Assembly: GCA_038087035.1 (NCBI GenBank)
Contig: CP051187.1
Location: forward strand, 558,001 to 622,000
From: Gloeotrichia echinulata CP02
GTDB taxonomy: Bacteria; Cyanobacteriota; Cyanobacteriia; Cyanobacteriales; Nostocaceae
DNA: 64,000 bases
Direction: 5' to 3'
The first letter of the stretch is position 1; each line of letters begins with the position of its first letter. This document shows positions 24,745-33,316 of the stretch, in pieces. The translations under genes and the position numbers were made by a program. The notes under the pieces were generated by a model that saw only the letters and a program-made list of their open reading frames with translations, had not been told where the DNA came from and did not search any database.

Positions 24745-25072
24745 AGCAATCTTGACGGCGAATAAATTCGCCTGCGCCTTACCCCCATGTCTAAAGCCAG
24801 GGGCTTCCACGGCGCGTTCGCGTAGCGTCACGAAGTGAGGACTTTGGTGATTTCAGCAAAACTATGTTTTCGGGAATAAACCCATATTTACCTCTATGAC
24901 TCAAGAATCCCACAGTTTTAGCGTAGCTGTGGGATTGTCAAATAAAAGATTGGGCAAAGAATTTAGATTTGGGTGATACTTGAAGTGAAGCTTTAACTCA
25001 AGCTGATGGATAAAAATTTGATATTCAGAGATTTATCCCTCTTCTCAAAGGTACAAATTAAGAGGTAATACC
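24745..25072. other. Right-end region of the IscB element plus gene-free spacer
   Basis: Holds the element's right hairpin (24782-24803), a short repeat GCGTTCGCGTAGCGT common in this genome, and a 10-bp-stem hairpin at 24906-24936 (AATCCCACAG with CTGTGGGATT) that may be a terminator although it lacks a T tract. No gene is seen. Confidence 0.5.
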
Positions 25073-25330
25073 ATGACTAAAATCACCCTAGAAATTCCTG
25101 ATGAACTCATGTCACGCTTAGACATCACAAAAGAGTCTATACAAGATATTTTTCTCCAAGCATTAGAAAATTATTTAGAAAAAGAAAAACCAAACATCAC
25201 TCAAACCAAAACTTGGGAATTATGCGGTAGTTTAGAAATTCCTCACCCTGAACCTCGATTTATCGTTGAAGACGAGCAAGCAAGGACATCAACTAACTAT
25301 GCTGAACATATTGACAAAATTTTATATTAA
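25073..25330 (+). CDS. Small hypothetical protein, antitoxin-like
   Basis: An 85-residue protein with a beta-then-helix start (TKITLEIPDELMSRLDITKES) resembling ribbon-helix-helix or AbrB-like antitoxins, followed by an acidic tail. AAGAGG lies ahead of the ATG. No toxin gene follows; the next gene is arsR 93 bp downstream. It may be an orphan antitoxin or a small regulator. A remnant of the TAACTGAAC repeat arm lies just after its stop. Confidence 0.6.
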   Translation: MTKITLEIPDELMSRLDITKESIQDIFLQALENYLEKEKPNITQTKTWELCGSLEIPHPEPRFIVEDEQARTSTNYAEHIDKILY

Positions 25331-25422
25331 AAAATAGTTCTAGCCTTAACTGAACCGTATTGCGCTATAAATAGATAGCATATTTGATTTTTCTAAGTTA
25401 ATGCTGAACCAAGGGTAAGTTA

Positions 25423-25746
25423 ATGCTGACTCCTCTTCCCAAAATTCCTCTACTAATTCCTGAAGGCTTTCATGCACTTTCTGACCCTCTCAGAATTAGT
25501 GTAATTGAACTACTGCGAAAGCAAGAATTGTGTGTGTGTGACTTGTGCGATTCTTTGGGGGTTAGTCAGTCTAAATTGTCATTTCACCTGAAAACCCTCA
25601 AGGAAGCCGACTTAGTTAAGTCCCGTCAACAAGGGCGCTGGATTTACTACAGCTTAAATTTGACGCAATTTACAGTTTTAGAAGAATATCTCGCCAATTT
25701 CCAGTATTATCCTGTAATTTCCCCTGTAAGTCCCTGCTGCGATTAA
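25423..25746 (+). CDS. arsR: ArsR-family arsenite-responsive repressor
   Basis: A 107-residue winged-helix repressor. The helix motif ELCVCDLCDSLGVSQSKLSFHL holds the CxCxxC-type As(III) site next to the recognition helix, the classic ArsR arrangement; a second Cys pair lies at the C-terminus (SPCCD). It releases DNA when As(III) binds. It opens the arsenic island and reads in the same direction. Two matches to the cyanobacterial ArsR operator lie in the gap directly after it, upstream of the pstS-like gene, so it likely controls the downstream genes. Confidence 0.93.
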   Translation: MLTPLPKIPLLIPEGFHALSDPLRISVIELLRKQELCVCDLCDSLGVSQSKLSFHLKTLKEADLVKSRQQGRWIYYSLNLTQFTVLEEYLANFQYYPVISPVSPCCD

Positions 25747-25812
25747 AATTTGCTCATGATTTGTCTCAGGTAGAGGCGATAAAAGCTTACCTTGCCTGAG
25801 AGTAAATGATAT

Positions 25813-25828
25813 ATCAACTTTTTTTGAT
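25813..25828 (+). promoter_or_regulatory. ArsR operator 1
   Basis: ATCAA-N6-TTGAT, an exact match to the inverted repeat described for ArsR of Synechocystis. It is followed 52 bp later by a second copy. Placement is between arsR and the pstS-like gene. Confidence 0.75.
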
Positions 25829-25864
25829 TAATTTTTATTACTGTGTTCTAGTTGACGTGAACAT

Positions 25865-25880
25865 ATCAACTTTTTTTGAT
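25865..25880 (+). promoter_or_regulatory. ArsR operator 2
   Basis: A second exact ATCAA-N6-TTGAT, with the same CTTTTT spacer as operator 1 and extended symmetry (ATATCAA and TTGATAT). It lies about 45 bp before the start of the pstS-like gene, where binding would overlap the promoter. Confidence 0.75.
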
Positions 25881-25924
25881 ATGTTAGACATACACCTTTA
25901 ATACAACCCACGGTGGTGAAGTCA

Positions 25925-26983
25925 ATGAAGGCAAAAGCGAAAAAATTGGCTCTCGCGCTAGGAATGATGGTGATAGCAACTAGTTGCACAACCACATCGA
26001 ACTCTAGTAATCCCACAGAGTCATCGCAAAAAGCAACGGAAGTCGCTAATTCTGTCACAGTGGCGAAGATTAAGATTGATGGGTCTAGTACAGTTTATCC
26101 GATTACCGAGGCGATCGCGAAAGAGTTTCAAGCAAACTCTAAAAATAACGCCCAGGTTGAAGTCAAGATTTCCGGTACTAGCGGCGGTTTTGAAAAATTT
26201 TGCGCCGGCGAAACAGATATCAGCAACGCCTCGCGGCCAATTACCAAGGCGGAGATGGAAAAGTGTAATAAAAATGGCGTTAGATATATAGAATTACCGA
26301 TAGCCTTTGATGCCCTCACCATCGCCGTTAATCCCCAAAACGACTGGGCAAAAGACATTACTGTCGATGAATTGAAAAAGATATGGGAACCAGCGGCTGA
26401 GAAAAAAATCACCCGTTGGAACCAAGTACGGGCTTCCTGACCTGATCGTCCGCTCAATTTATATGGTGCTGGTGACAAATCAGGTACATTTGACTACTTT
26501 ACAGAGGCAACAGTCGGTAAAGCCAAAGCCAGCCGTAAAGACTACACCGCCAGCGAAGATGATGAAGTCTTAGTTAATGGTATCAGTAAAGACACCAATG
26601 CTTTAGGTTACTTTGGCTTCGCGTATTACGAAGCCAACCAAAGTAAGTTAAAAGCAGTGGCGGTAAACAACGGTAAAGGGCCAGTTTTCCCAGTGCGGGA
26701 AACAGTTGAAAAAGCCAAATATCAGCCACTTTCTCGACCTTTATTTATTTACGTCAATCTTTGGTCTGACCGAAATAGAAAAACTTTGTATCAATTTGTC
26801 AATTTCTATATTCAGAAGGCACCAACTACAGTCAGTACTGTGGGTTATGTTCCTTTACCTGCTGAAGCTTACCACATCGACAATGTTCACTTGAATACCG
26901 GCAAGGTAGGAACAGTTTTTGCTGGAAAACCACAGTTTGATTTGACAATAGGCGAGTTGCTGCGGAAGCAAAAGGAGTTTTAG
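25925..26983 (+). pseudogene. PstS-like phosphate/arsenate-binding lipoprotein, interrupted by one in-frame TGA
   Basis: The reading frame would give 352 residues of a periplasmic binding protein: lipoprotein signal with Cys after VIATS, then IDGSSTVYP and SGTSGGFEKFCAGE, family phosphate-binding segments. At 26438-26440 TGA interrupts it, where family members commonly have Trp (expected TGG, a single G-to-A change). The frame stays open after it with normal continuation, SGTFDYFTEATVGKA, to the stop at 26983. Either a recent inactivation or a base error. A PstS-like gene is typical beside GAPDH-arsJ, where it may help sort phosphate from arsenate. Confidence 0.85.
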
Positions 26984-27002
26984 CTTAAAGCGGAAGAAGC
27001 CC

Positions 27003-27045
27003 CACACTGTAACGGTACTCCGTTCAGTGTTGGGATGAATTCCGG
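27003..27045. other. Hairpin resembling an IS605-type end, or terminator of the pstS-like gene
   Basis: The region folds as CCCACACTG with CAGTGTTGGG, enclosing AACGG with CCGTT, about 20 bp after the pstS-like stop, followed by ATGAATTC. The strong stem suits a terminator, although no T tract follows. The AAGCCCC prefix and GGGATGAATTC suffix resemble right ends of TnpB-type elements; the second reading is weak. Confidence 0.35.
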
Positions 27046-27145
27046 GCGTAAATTCTTGTACTAAGAATTACTTAAAAATTAAGTTATTTCTTGTTGCTGG
27101 AATAAAGCTGGGTGTCAAATTCAGTGGTTGGTGGGTGACGGTATA

Positions 27146-27175
27146 AGTAGGGGCGCAAGGCCTTGCGCCCCTACT
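27146..27175. repeat. 30-bp perfect palindrome inside an inverted-repeat element
   Basis: AGTAGGGGCGCAAGG plus its exact reverse complement. It is framed by GGTGGGTGACG (27130-27140) and CGTCACACACC (27194-27204), near-perfect outer arms of the same type as those at 31858-31916. It lies 65 bp before the GAPDH gene. Confidence 0.85.
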
Positions 27176-27268
27176 AAGTTCAAATATGAAAAGCGTCACA
27201 CACCCTACAGAAAAATATTCCCAGAGAGTAGGTCATATTCTTGATTTAAATAGTAGTAGGAAACACAG

Positions 27269-28285
27269 ATGAAAGTGCGTGTAGGAATCAATGGATTCGG
27301 TAGAATTGGACGGCTTGCTCTGCGAGCTGCTTGGGGTTGGCCGGAATTAGAGTTTGTCCATATCAACGAAATTAAAGGTGGAGCAGTGACAGCTGCTCAT
27401 CTGCTGAAGTTTGATTCTGTACATGGGCGTTGGACACCAGAAGTAGAAGCGGAAGGGGAAAGTGTCCTGATTGATAGTCAACCCCTGAGTTTTAGTGAAT
27501 ATTCCCAACCAGGTGAAGTTCCTTGGGAACAGTTCGGCGTTGATTTAGTACTGGAATGCTCCGGTAAATTTAGGACAACTGCAACCCTTGACCCCTATTT
27601 TAAGCGGGGTGTGCAGAAGGTAATTGTTGCAGCTCCAGTCAAAGAAGGGGCGCTAAATATTGTCATGGGAGTCAATGACCAACTTTATCAGCCTGACCAA
27701 CATCATCTCCTAACTGCGGCTTCCTGTACAACCAACTGTTTAGCTCCCGTTGTCAAGGTGATTCATGAAGGCTTGGGTATTAAACATGGAATTATTACCA
27801 CAATCCATGACAATACAAATACTCAAACTATCGTCGATGCACCTCATAAAGATTTGCGCCGGGCGCGGGCTACCAGCCTATCTCTGATTCCCACATCAAC
27901 TGGTTCAGCAACAGCCATAGGACTAATTTATCCTGAACTCAACGGCAAACTGAATGGTTTAGCTGTGCGGGTTCCACTACTCAATGCTTCCTTAACAGAT
28001 TGCGTCTTTGAAGTTACCCGCCCCACCACAGTAGAAGAAATTAATAGCTTACTCAAAGCAGCTTCAAACCAGGAACCACTCAAGGGAATTTTAGGCTACG
28101 AAGAGCGTCCTTTAGTTTCAATAGACTACAAAGACGACCCTCGGTCTTCCATCATTGATGCCCTCTCCACAATGGTAGTCGATCAGACGCAAGTCAAAAT
28201 ACTTGCTTGGTATGACAATGAATGGGGTTACGCCAACCGCATGGTTGAACTCGCTCGGAAAGTCGCTCACACCCTGAAAGCTTGA
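27269..28285 (+). CDS. gap: ArsJ-associated glyceraldehyde-3-phosphate dehydrogenase
   Basis: A 338-residue class I GAPDH with the Rossmann start VGINGFGRIGRLALRAA, catalytic AASCTTNCLAPVVKV (Cys near 154) and the C-terminal WYDNEWGYANRMVEL. In arsenic loci this enzyme forms 1-arseno-3-phosphoglycerate from arsenate and glyceraldehyde-3-phosphate, which ArsJ exports. It lies 71 bp before arsJ. That pairing is why it is taken as the arsenic-specific isozyme rather than a glycolytic one; the sequence alone would not prove it. Confidence 0.9.
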   Translation: MKVRVGINGFGRIGRLALRAAWGWPELEFVHINEIKGGAVTAAHLLKFDSVHGRWTPEVEAEGESVLIDSQPLSFSEYSQPGEVPWEQFGVDLVLECSGKFRTTATLDPYFKRGVQKVIVAAPVKEGALNIVMGVNDQLYQPDQHHLLTAASCTTNCLAPVVKVIHEGLGIKHGIITTIHDNTNTQTIVDAPHKDLRRARATSLSLIPTSTGSATAIGLIYPELNGKLNGLAVRVPLLNASLTDCVFEVTRPTTVEEINSLLKAASNQEPLKGILGYEERPLVSIDYKDDPRSSIIDALSTMVVDQTQVKILAWYDNEWGYANRMVELARKVAHTLKA

Positions 28286-28356
28286 TACAACATTAGACAC
28301 TTTGCGTACCTCTGCGCTCACTCCGCGTACCTCTGCGTTTAAATCTCCCCTCCCTC

Positions 28357-29619
28357 ATGACTCCTTCTACAGCTTCTAACAGCAATTTCAAGAACTACAT
28401 TCTCGTAACAGTCGCTTACTGGGGCTTCACCATCACCGATGGTGCCTTGCGAATGTTGGTGTTGCTATATTTCGATAAAATTGGCTATACTCCCCTACAA
28501 ATTGCCTTCCTGTTTCTGTTCTACGAAGTCTTTGGCGTTGTCACCAATTTTTTAGGCGGTTGGATTGGCTCTCAGTTTGGGCTGAAGGTAACTCTTTATA
28601 GTGGTATTGGATTACAGGTTTTTTCTCTGGTGATGCTGTCCTTCCTCAATCCAGCTTGGGTGCAATGGTTTGCTGTTCTTTATGTGATGGTGGCGCAAGC
28701 ATTTTCTGGAATTGCTAAAGACTTAACCAAGATGAGTTCTAAAAGCGCCATTCGCTTGGTGGTCCCCCAGGATGCTCAGTCGTCTTTGTTTAAGTGGGTA
28801 GCAATTCTTACAGGTTCCAAGAATGCTCTTAAGGGGGTTGGCTTCTTTGTTGGTAGCGCCCTTTTGACTGGGGTTGGCTTTGTCAATTCCCTGTTGATTA
28901 TGGCGGTGGGATTGTTCTTGATTCTGTTCTCTGGGTTAATGTTGCCTCAAGGTATGGGCAAAATCAACAAGGAGGTCAAGTTTAGTGAACTGTTTTCTAA
29001 GAGCCAAGAAATTAATATTCTTTCGGCGGCGCGATTCTTTCTCTTTGGTTCGCGGGATGTATGGTTTGTGGTCGGATTGCCTGTATTTTTACGCAGTGTT
29101 TTAGGCTGGTCGTTTTATCAGGTGGGTGGATTCCTCGCCTGTTGGGTGATTGGTTATGGTATTATTCAATCATCAGCACCAATGCTCATGCAACGATTTG
29201 GTTCTGGTCGTCCACCACAATCTCAAACCATCCAGTTTTGGACATTTACTTTAACAGCAGTTCCCGGTGCGATCGCTCTGGCTTTACAATTAGGTGTACC
29301 TGCAAATATTGCGATTATTGGTGGACTCCTGATTTTTGGTGTTGTCTTTGCCTTTAACTCAGCAGTTCATTCTTACTTAGTGTTGGCGTTTACCGATGAT
29401 GATAAGGTGGCGCTGAATGTCGGATTTTACTACATGGCTAACTCTGGTGGTCGATTGATCGGTACTGTTTTATCAGGGTTGATATATCAGTTTTATGGAC
29501 TGGTGGGCTGTTTGTGGACATCTATGTTCTTTGTATTAGCAGCGGGATTGATTACTCTGAAGTTACCTAATCCTCAACCAAGTAAAGCGATCGCCTGGAA
29601 AGCCGGAGACGGTGACTAA
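28357..29619 (+). CDS. arsJ: ArsJ, organoarsenical efflux permease (MFS)
   Basis: A 420-residue major-facilitator protein with about 12 hydrophobic segments (opening NYILVTVAYWGFTITDGALRM, as known ArsJ). It exports 1-arseno-3-phosphoglycerate, which then breaks down outside, giving net arsenate efflux. It directly follows GAPDH, the partner enzyme. The stop is followed after 16 bp by the acr3 start, so these are likely cotranscribed. Confidence 0.9.
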   Translation: MTPSTASNSNFKNYILVTVAYWGFTITDGALRMLVLLYFDKIGYTPLQIAFLFLFYEVFGVVTNFLGGWIGSQFGLKVTLYSGIGLQVFSLVMLSFLNPAWVQWFAVLYVMVAQAFSGIAKDLTKMSSKSAIRLVVPQDAQSSLFKWVAILTGSKNALKGVGFFVGSALLTGVGFVNSLLIMAVGLFLILFSGLMLPQGMGKINKEVKFSELFSKSQEINILSAARFFLFGSRDVWFVVGLPVFLRSVLGWSFYQVGGFLACWVIGYGIIQSSAPMLMQRFGSGRPPQSQTIQFWTFTLTAVPGAIALALQLGVPANIAIIGGLLIFGVVFAFNSAVHSYLVLAFTDDDKVALNVGFYYMANSGGRLIGTVLSGLIYQFYGLVGCLWTSMFFVLAAGLITLKLPNPQPSKAIAWKAGDGD

Positions 29620-29635
29620 AAACAGAGGAATCTTG

Positions 29636-30700
29636 ATGACAAAATCTACCTCAAAACGCCTTTCCTTTATTGACCGCTTTCTGACCTTGTGGATTTTCTT
29701 GGCGATGGCTATTGGTATTAGTCTAGGTTATTTTTTCCCGAAATTAGAAGCATTTATCAATCAATTCCAAGTAGGAACTACCAACATACCCATCGCCATT
29801 GGCTTAATTCTCATGATGTACCCGCCCTTAGCAAGGGTAAAATATGAAGAGTTAGGAGATGTATTTCGCAATACTAAAATTCTCGCGCTGTCTTTAGTAC
29901 AGACATGGGTGATTGCTCCGGTAGTGATGTTTACACTTGCCATTCTTTTTCTACATGATTATCCAGAATATATGACTGGTTTAATCATGGTTGGTGTAGC
30001 TCCTTGTATTGCGATGGTAATTGTCTGGAGCGAATTGGCTAAAGGTGATGCTGAATATACAGCCGGATTGGTTGCGTTTAACAGTATTTTCCAAGTTCTG
30101 TTTTACAGCGTTTATGCCTGGTTTTTCATCTCTATTTTACCACCTTTATTTGGCTTAAAAGGAAGTGTGATTAATATTGGTATTGGGGAAGTTGCTCATA
30201 GTGTTTTTATCTATTTAGGTATTCCCTTTCTTGCCGGATTTATCACTCGCGTTCTGTTAGTCAGAGCTAAAGGTAAGCAGTGGTATCATCAGGAGTTTAT
30301 TCCTAAAATTAGTCCAATTACTTTGATTGCTCTGTTATTTACCATTATGGTAATGTTTAGCTTAAAGGGCAATTTAATTGTTCACATTCCAATGGATGTT
30401 GTCCGCATTGCGATTCCGCTAATTATTTACTTCCTGTTCATGTTTTTGACTAGTTTTTACATGGCCTGGAAAATTAGAGCCGACTATGCAAAAGCTGCAA
30501 GTGTCGCATTTACGGCGGCTGGGAATAACTTTGAATTAGCGATCGCTGTTGCTATTTCAGTATTCGGGATTAAATCTGGTGTGGCATTTGCTACGGTAAT
30601 TGGTCCATTGGTGGAAGTTCCTGTGTTAATTAGTTTGGTCAGTTTATCCTTCTGGATCAGAAAGCAATTTTTCAGAGTTTCATCGCCAATAGTGTTGTAA
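29636..30700 (+). CDS. acr3: Arsenite efflux transporter ACR3
   Basis: A 354-residue membrane transporter of the BASS/ACR3 family with about ten helices. Conserved parts are LMMYPPLARVKYEEL, GVAPCIAMVIVWSELAKGD with the Cys needed for As(III) recognition, and AAGNNFELAIAVAI. It pumps arsenite from the cytosol using the proton gradient. ATG 29636 follows AGAGGA; an upstream GTG at 29612 overlapping arsJ is less likely. It complements ArsC in the same operon. Confidence 0.93.
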   Translation: MTKSTSKRLSFIDRFLTLWIFLAMAIGISLGYFFPKLEAFINQFQVGTTNIPIAIGLILMMYPPLARVKYEELGDVFRNTKILALSLVQTWVIAPVVMFTLAILFLHDYPEYMTGLIMVGVAPCIAMVIVWSELAKGDAEYTAGLVAFNSIFQVLFYSVYAWFFISILPPLFGLKGSVINIGIGEVAHSVFIYLGIPFLAGFITRVLLVRAKGKQWYHQEFIPKISPITLIALLFTIMVMFSLKGNLIVHIPMDVVRIAIPLIIYFLFMFLTSFYMAWKIRADYAKAASVAFTAAGNNFELAIAVAISVFGIKSGVAFATVIGPLVEVPVLISLVSLSFWIRKQFFRVSSPIVL

Positions 30701-30740
30701 ATCAAGCTATTCTTGAAAAGAATCAATCAGGAGCAAAATT

Positions 30741-31175
30741 ATGGCTGTTCTGAAAACTCATGTGGCGTTGAATGTCACCAATATTGAGAAATCTGTGTCA
30801 TTTTATCGGGCAATGTTTGGTGTAGAACCTGTAAAATATAAGAGTGACTATGCCAAGTTTGATATTGCTAATCCAGGGTTAAATTTAACTCTGAATTTAG
30901 CTGCTAGCGTGCATTCTGGTGGTGGATTATCTCATTTGGGTGTGCAGGTTGAAAGTATAGAAGAAGTCAATGCTTCTATACAAAGATTTGCAGAGGCGGG
31001 ATTGAATTTGTTTACCGAGGAAAATACTAATTGTTGCTACGCTTTGCAAGATAAGGTATGGGTAACAGACCCGGATGGTAATAAATGGGAAGTGTTTGTG
31101 GTGAAAGTTGGTGATACAGAGCCAGAAAAGAATTTGGTGGCTGCTCAAAGTGGAAATAAGTCATGTTGTGCTTAG
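30741..31175 (+). CDS. arsI: ArsI carbon-arsenic lyase (VOC fold)
   Basis: A 144-residue extradiol-dioxygenase-like protein. Metal ligands appear to be His7 (KTHVALNV), His65 (LSHLGVQV) and Glu117 (KWEVFVV), and vicinal Cys98-Cys99 (TNCCYA) bind trivalent methylarsenical. ArsI cleaves the C-As bond of methylarsenite and trivalent aromatic arsenicals. Homologues are known in Nostoc. The C-terminal CC is an extra pair. A short spacer after acr3 suggests one transcript. CadI-family annotation is the alternative name. Confidence 0.92.
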   Translation: MAVLKTHVALNVTNIEKSVSFYRAMFGVEPVKYKSDYAKFDIANPGLNLTLNLAASVHSGGGLSHLGVQVESIEEVNASIQRFAEAGLNLFTEENTNCCYALQDKVWVTDPDGNKWEVFVVKVGDTEPEKNLVAAQSGNKSCCA

Positions 31176-31366
31176 GTTTTTAAGCAGAAATTAGAGAGTT
31201 TGAGGGGTTAAATTTGCGAGAGAAGTTTTATTTATTTAGGCGGGCGATCGCAAATTTTACTCCTTACCAATAAATACAGGAAAGCATAGCAAATAGTGCA
31301 TTAGAAGTTAATGGTAATCGAGGTTCGTGCAAGGCTTCTCTTGTTCATGTATTAATCAAAAATATC

Positions 31367-31762
31367 ATGAAAACCGTAATGTTTGTTTGCAAGAAAAATT
31401 CTCGTCGTTCACAAATGGCTGAGGGTTTTGCTCGGACTTTAGGAGAAGGGAAAATTTGCGTTAATAGTTCTGGTCTATCAACTGGCGAGGTAGATCCCCT
31501 TGCTGTGGAAGTGATGACAGAAATTGGCATTGATATTAGCAATCAAAATTCTAAACCTTTAACCCAATTCAATCCTGAAAATTACGATGCGGTAATTTCT
31601 TTGTGTGGTTGTGGGGTGAATTTACCGGAAGCCTGGGTATTAAGAGAAGTATTTGAAGATTGGCAACTTGATGATCCTCAAGGACAATCAATAGAAACAT
31701 TTCGCCGTGTGCGTGATGAAGTCAAGGAACGGGTTATCAAGTTAATTGAGTCTCTCGGTTAA
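31367..31762 (+). CDS. arsC: Arsenate reductase ArsC (cyanobacterial LMW-phosphatase-like type)
   Basis: A 131-residue reductase with the P-loop CKKNSRRSQMAEG; the nucleophile is Cys8, and Cys80 and Cys82 lie in SLCGCGVNLP. This three-cysteine set matches that of the Synechocystis enzyme, which uses glutathione/glutaredoxin despite the phosphatase-like fold. It reduces arsenate to arsenite for export by ACR3. It is the last gene of the island, 190 bp after arsI, so it may have its own promoter. Confidence 0.93.
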   Translation: MKTVMFVCKKNSRRSQMAEGFARTLGEGKICVNSSGLSTGEVDPLAVEVMTEIGIDISNQNSKPLTQFNPENYDAVISLCGCGVNLPEAWVLREVFEDWQLDDPQGQSIETFRRVRDEVKERVIKLIESLG

Positions 31763-31857
31763 CAATAGGGGCGCGTTTACCGTGTCTCCCCTTCAGAATT
31801 TATTTAAAAAATGCATATAATAAATAAACAAATGGACTGGCACAATAATAATTGTAG

Positions 31858-31916
31858 GGTGCGTGACGCAGCGATAAATATTGTACGTAGTCACAAGACT
31901 TGTGGCGTCACGCACC
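31858..31916. repeat. Inverted-repeat hairpin with 12-bp arms
   Basis: GGTGCGTGACGC at 31858-31869 pairs exactly with GCGTCACGCACC at 31905-31916. Same arm type as at 27130-27204 but with a different centre. It may also terminate the arsenic operon. Confidence 0.8.
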
Positions 31917-32048
31917 ATTCTTTAAATGTGACACTAGCGTAAGTCCTGGAATATTTGAAATATATACCGTGAGGAGGAAATACTTTTTCAACATAGGCTA
32001 TATTATTTAATAACACCAGTTCTTGCATTATCGCCTTGCTCAACCCTT

Positions 32049-33068
32049 GTGTTTAATCAAAACTCTGAAAACCTCCTAAATCTTCAACGAGAAGAGATAT
32101 CAAAAGAGGGCTATAAATTTAGCTGGTTTGACTGGTTTTGTTTGTGGTATCCCCCAGGCTGGCTGATTTTATTTAATCGCCACTGGCAACATTATCATCA
32201 AGATGCCGATGGGTGGAAGTGGCTGGAATATGGATTATTTTTACTTCCTGGGGGATTTTATCTCGCTTTACTCAGTCGCTGGTTGCGACTTGGTTGTCGT
32301 TCTCCCCGCGAAGAATTAGGTGAATTTGACCCCAGTTATCAACAAGCTTTCGGTGAAGAAATTCTCGCTCCGATTGTAAAATACTATTTTCGGGGAGAAT
32401 TACGACAAGTCGAAAATTTGCCATTGACAGCGCCAATGATTGTGGCGATGAATCATGCGGGGATGTGTTTTCCCTGGGACTTTTTGACCTTGGCTTATCT
32501 ATTAAATAAAGAACGCGGTTGGGTAGTGCAACCTCTAGCAGAGGTATCATTGTTTGAGCATCCTTGGATGATTTGGTGGCTACCGTCTAGATGGTCACAA
32601 GTTTTAGGTGGTGTGCGTGCAGAGTTAGCTGATTTTGAAGCGGCGATACAACAGGGTAAAGTGATTCTCTATGCACCCGAAGGTGTACGCGGTCTTGTGA
32701 AAGGTTGGAAAGGACGCTATCAACTGCAAAAGTTTGATATAAGTTTTATTAAGTTGAGCGATCGCTATCATGTTCCCATTTTGCCAGTAGTTTGCATCGG
32801 TAATGAATTCTTGCACCCTTGGACGGTCAATCTCAAAAAATTGCAGCGACTAGTCAAATTACCATTCTTACCTTTATCGCCTTTGATGTTTGTCTTGATT
32901 CTCTTCCCCTCAATGGGAGTTTGGGCGATGAAAACTCGTCTACGTTACTTTATTCAGCCTTTAGAAACTGTGGAAACTAACGCCACTAATGAACGTGCTG
33001 CAGTTTATCGTCAAGCGCAACAATTACGCGAAAAACTGCAAATTCAAATTAATCGGGCTAGGGGCTAG
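32049..33068 (+). CDS. 1-acylglycerol-3-phosphate acyltransferase-like protein (PlsC family)
   Basis: A 339-residue lysophospholipid acyltransferase-family protein. The HX4D-type motif is AMNHAGMCFPWD and the phosphate-binding motif YAPEGVRG. N-terminal hydrophobic segments (LCLWYPPGWLILF) and a C-terminal hydrophobic stretch suggest membrane association. It would acylate a glycerolipid, but the acceptor is uncertain. GTG 32049 is the start that gives a complete protein, with no good ribosome binding site visible. Confidence 0.75.
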   Translation: MFNQNSENLLNLQREEISKEGYKFSWFDWFCLWYPPGWLILFNRHWQHYHQDADGWKWLEYGLFLLPGGFYLALLSRWLRLGCRSPREELGEFDPSYQQAFGEEILAPIVKYYFRGELRQVENLPLTAPMIVAMNHAGMCFPWDFLTLAYLLNKERGWVVQPLAEVSLFEHPWMIWWLPSRWSQVLGGVRAELADFEAAIQQGKVILYAPEGVRGLVKGWKGRYQLQKFDISFIKLSDRYHVPILPVVCIGNEFLHPWTVNLKKLQRLVKLPFLPLSPLMFVLILFPSMGVWAMKTRLRYFIQPLETVETNATNERAAVYRQAQQLREKLQIQINRARG

Positions 33069-33108
33069 GGATATGGGGGGATGGAGTGTCCCTACTATAT
33101 GATCGCTA

Positions 33109-33315
33109 TTACTTCCCCAAATTGTCATTACTCTGTCGTTGTTCAATATCTGCCAGTATTTCATCCATTGTTAGTAAGTCGAGCCATTGATGACGCTCGA
33201 CAGTATAATCTCCACTACCATCGTCGAATTGACGAATAAATCGGATAGCATCAGCATATCCCAAAGCATCTACCAACGCCTTAAATCCTTTCCTGTATAA
33301 TTCAATTGGGGTCAT
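33109..33315 (-). CDS. Putative antitoxin partner of the PIN protein
   Basis: A 68-residue acidic-basic protein with helix-rich sequence (ELYRKGFKALVDALGYADAIRFIRQ, DEILADIEQRQ). It starts one base after the stop of the PIN-domain gene, which is upstream in the same operon. This close coupling is typical of toxin-antitoxin pairs. The order is reversed (toxin first), which is less common. No DNA-binding motif is obvious, so the antitoxin role is inferred from context. Confidence 0.6.
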   Translation of the reverse strand: MTPIELYRKGFKALVDALGYADAIRFIRQFDDGSGDYTVERHQWLDLLTMDEILADIEQRQSNDNLGK

Positions 33316-33316
33316 T

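Larger units (their letters stand above)
23183..24812 (+). mobile_element. IscB-carrying IS200/IS605-like element without a transposase gene
   Basis: The left end has the CCCC-ACGCCTAAAGGC-GGGG hairpin (23190-23209). The right end has a similar hairpin at 24782-24803 (CCCC, TCTAAAG, then CAGGGG) followed by GCTTCC. The only protein is IscB; no Y1 TnpA is nearby, so mobilisation would need a transposase in trans. Insertion is one or two bases after the aminotransferase stop. Exact ends cannot be fixed without an empty site. Confidence 0.6.
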
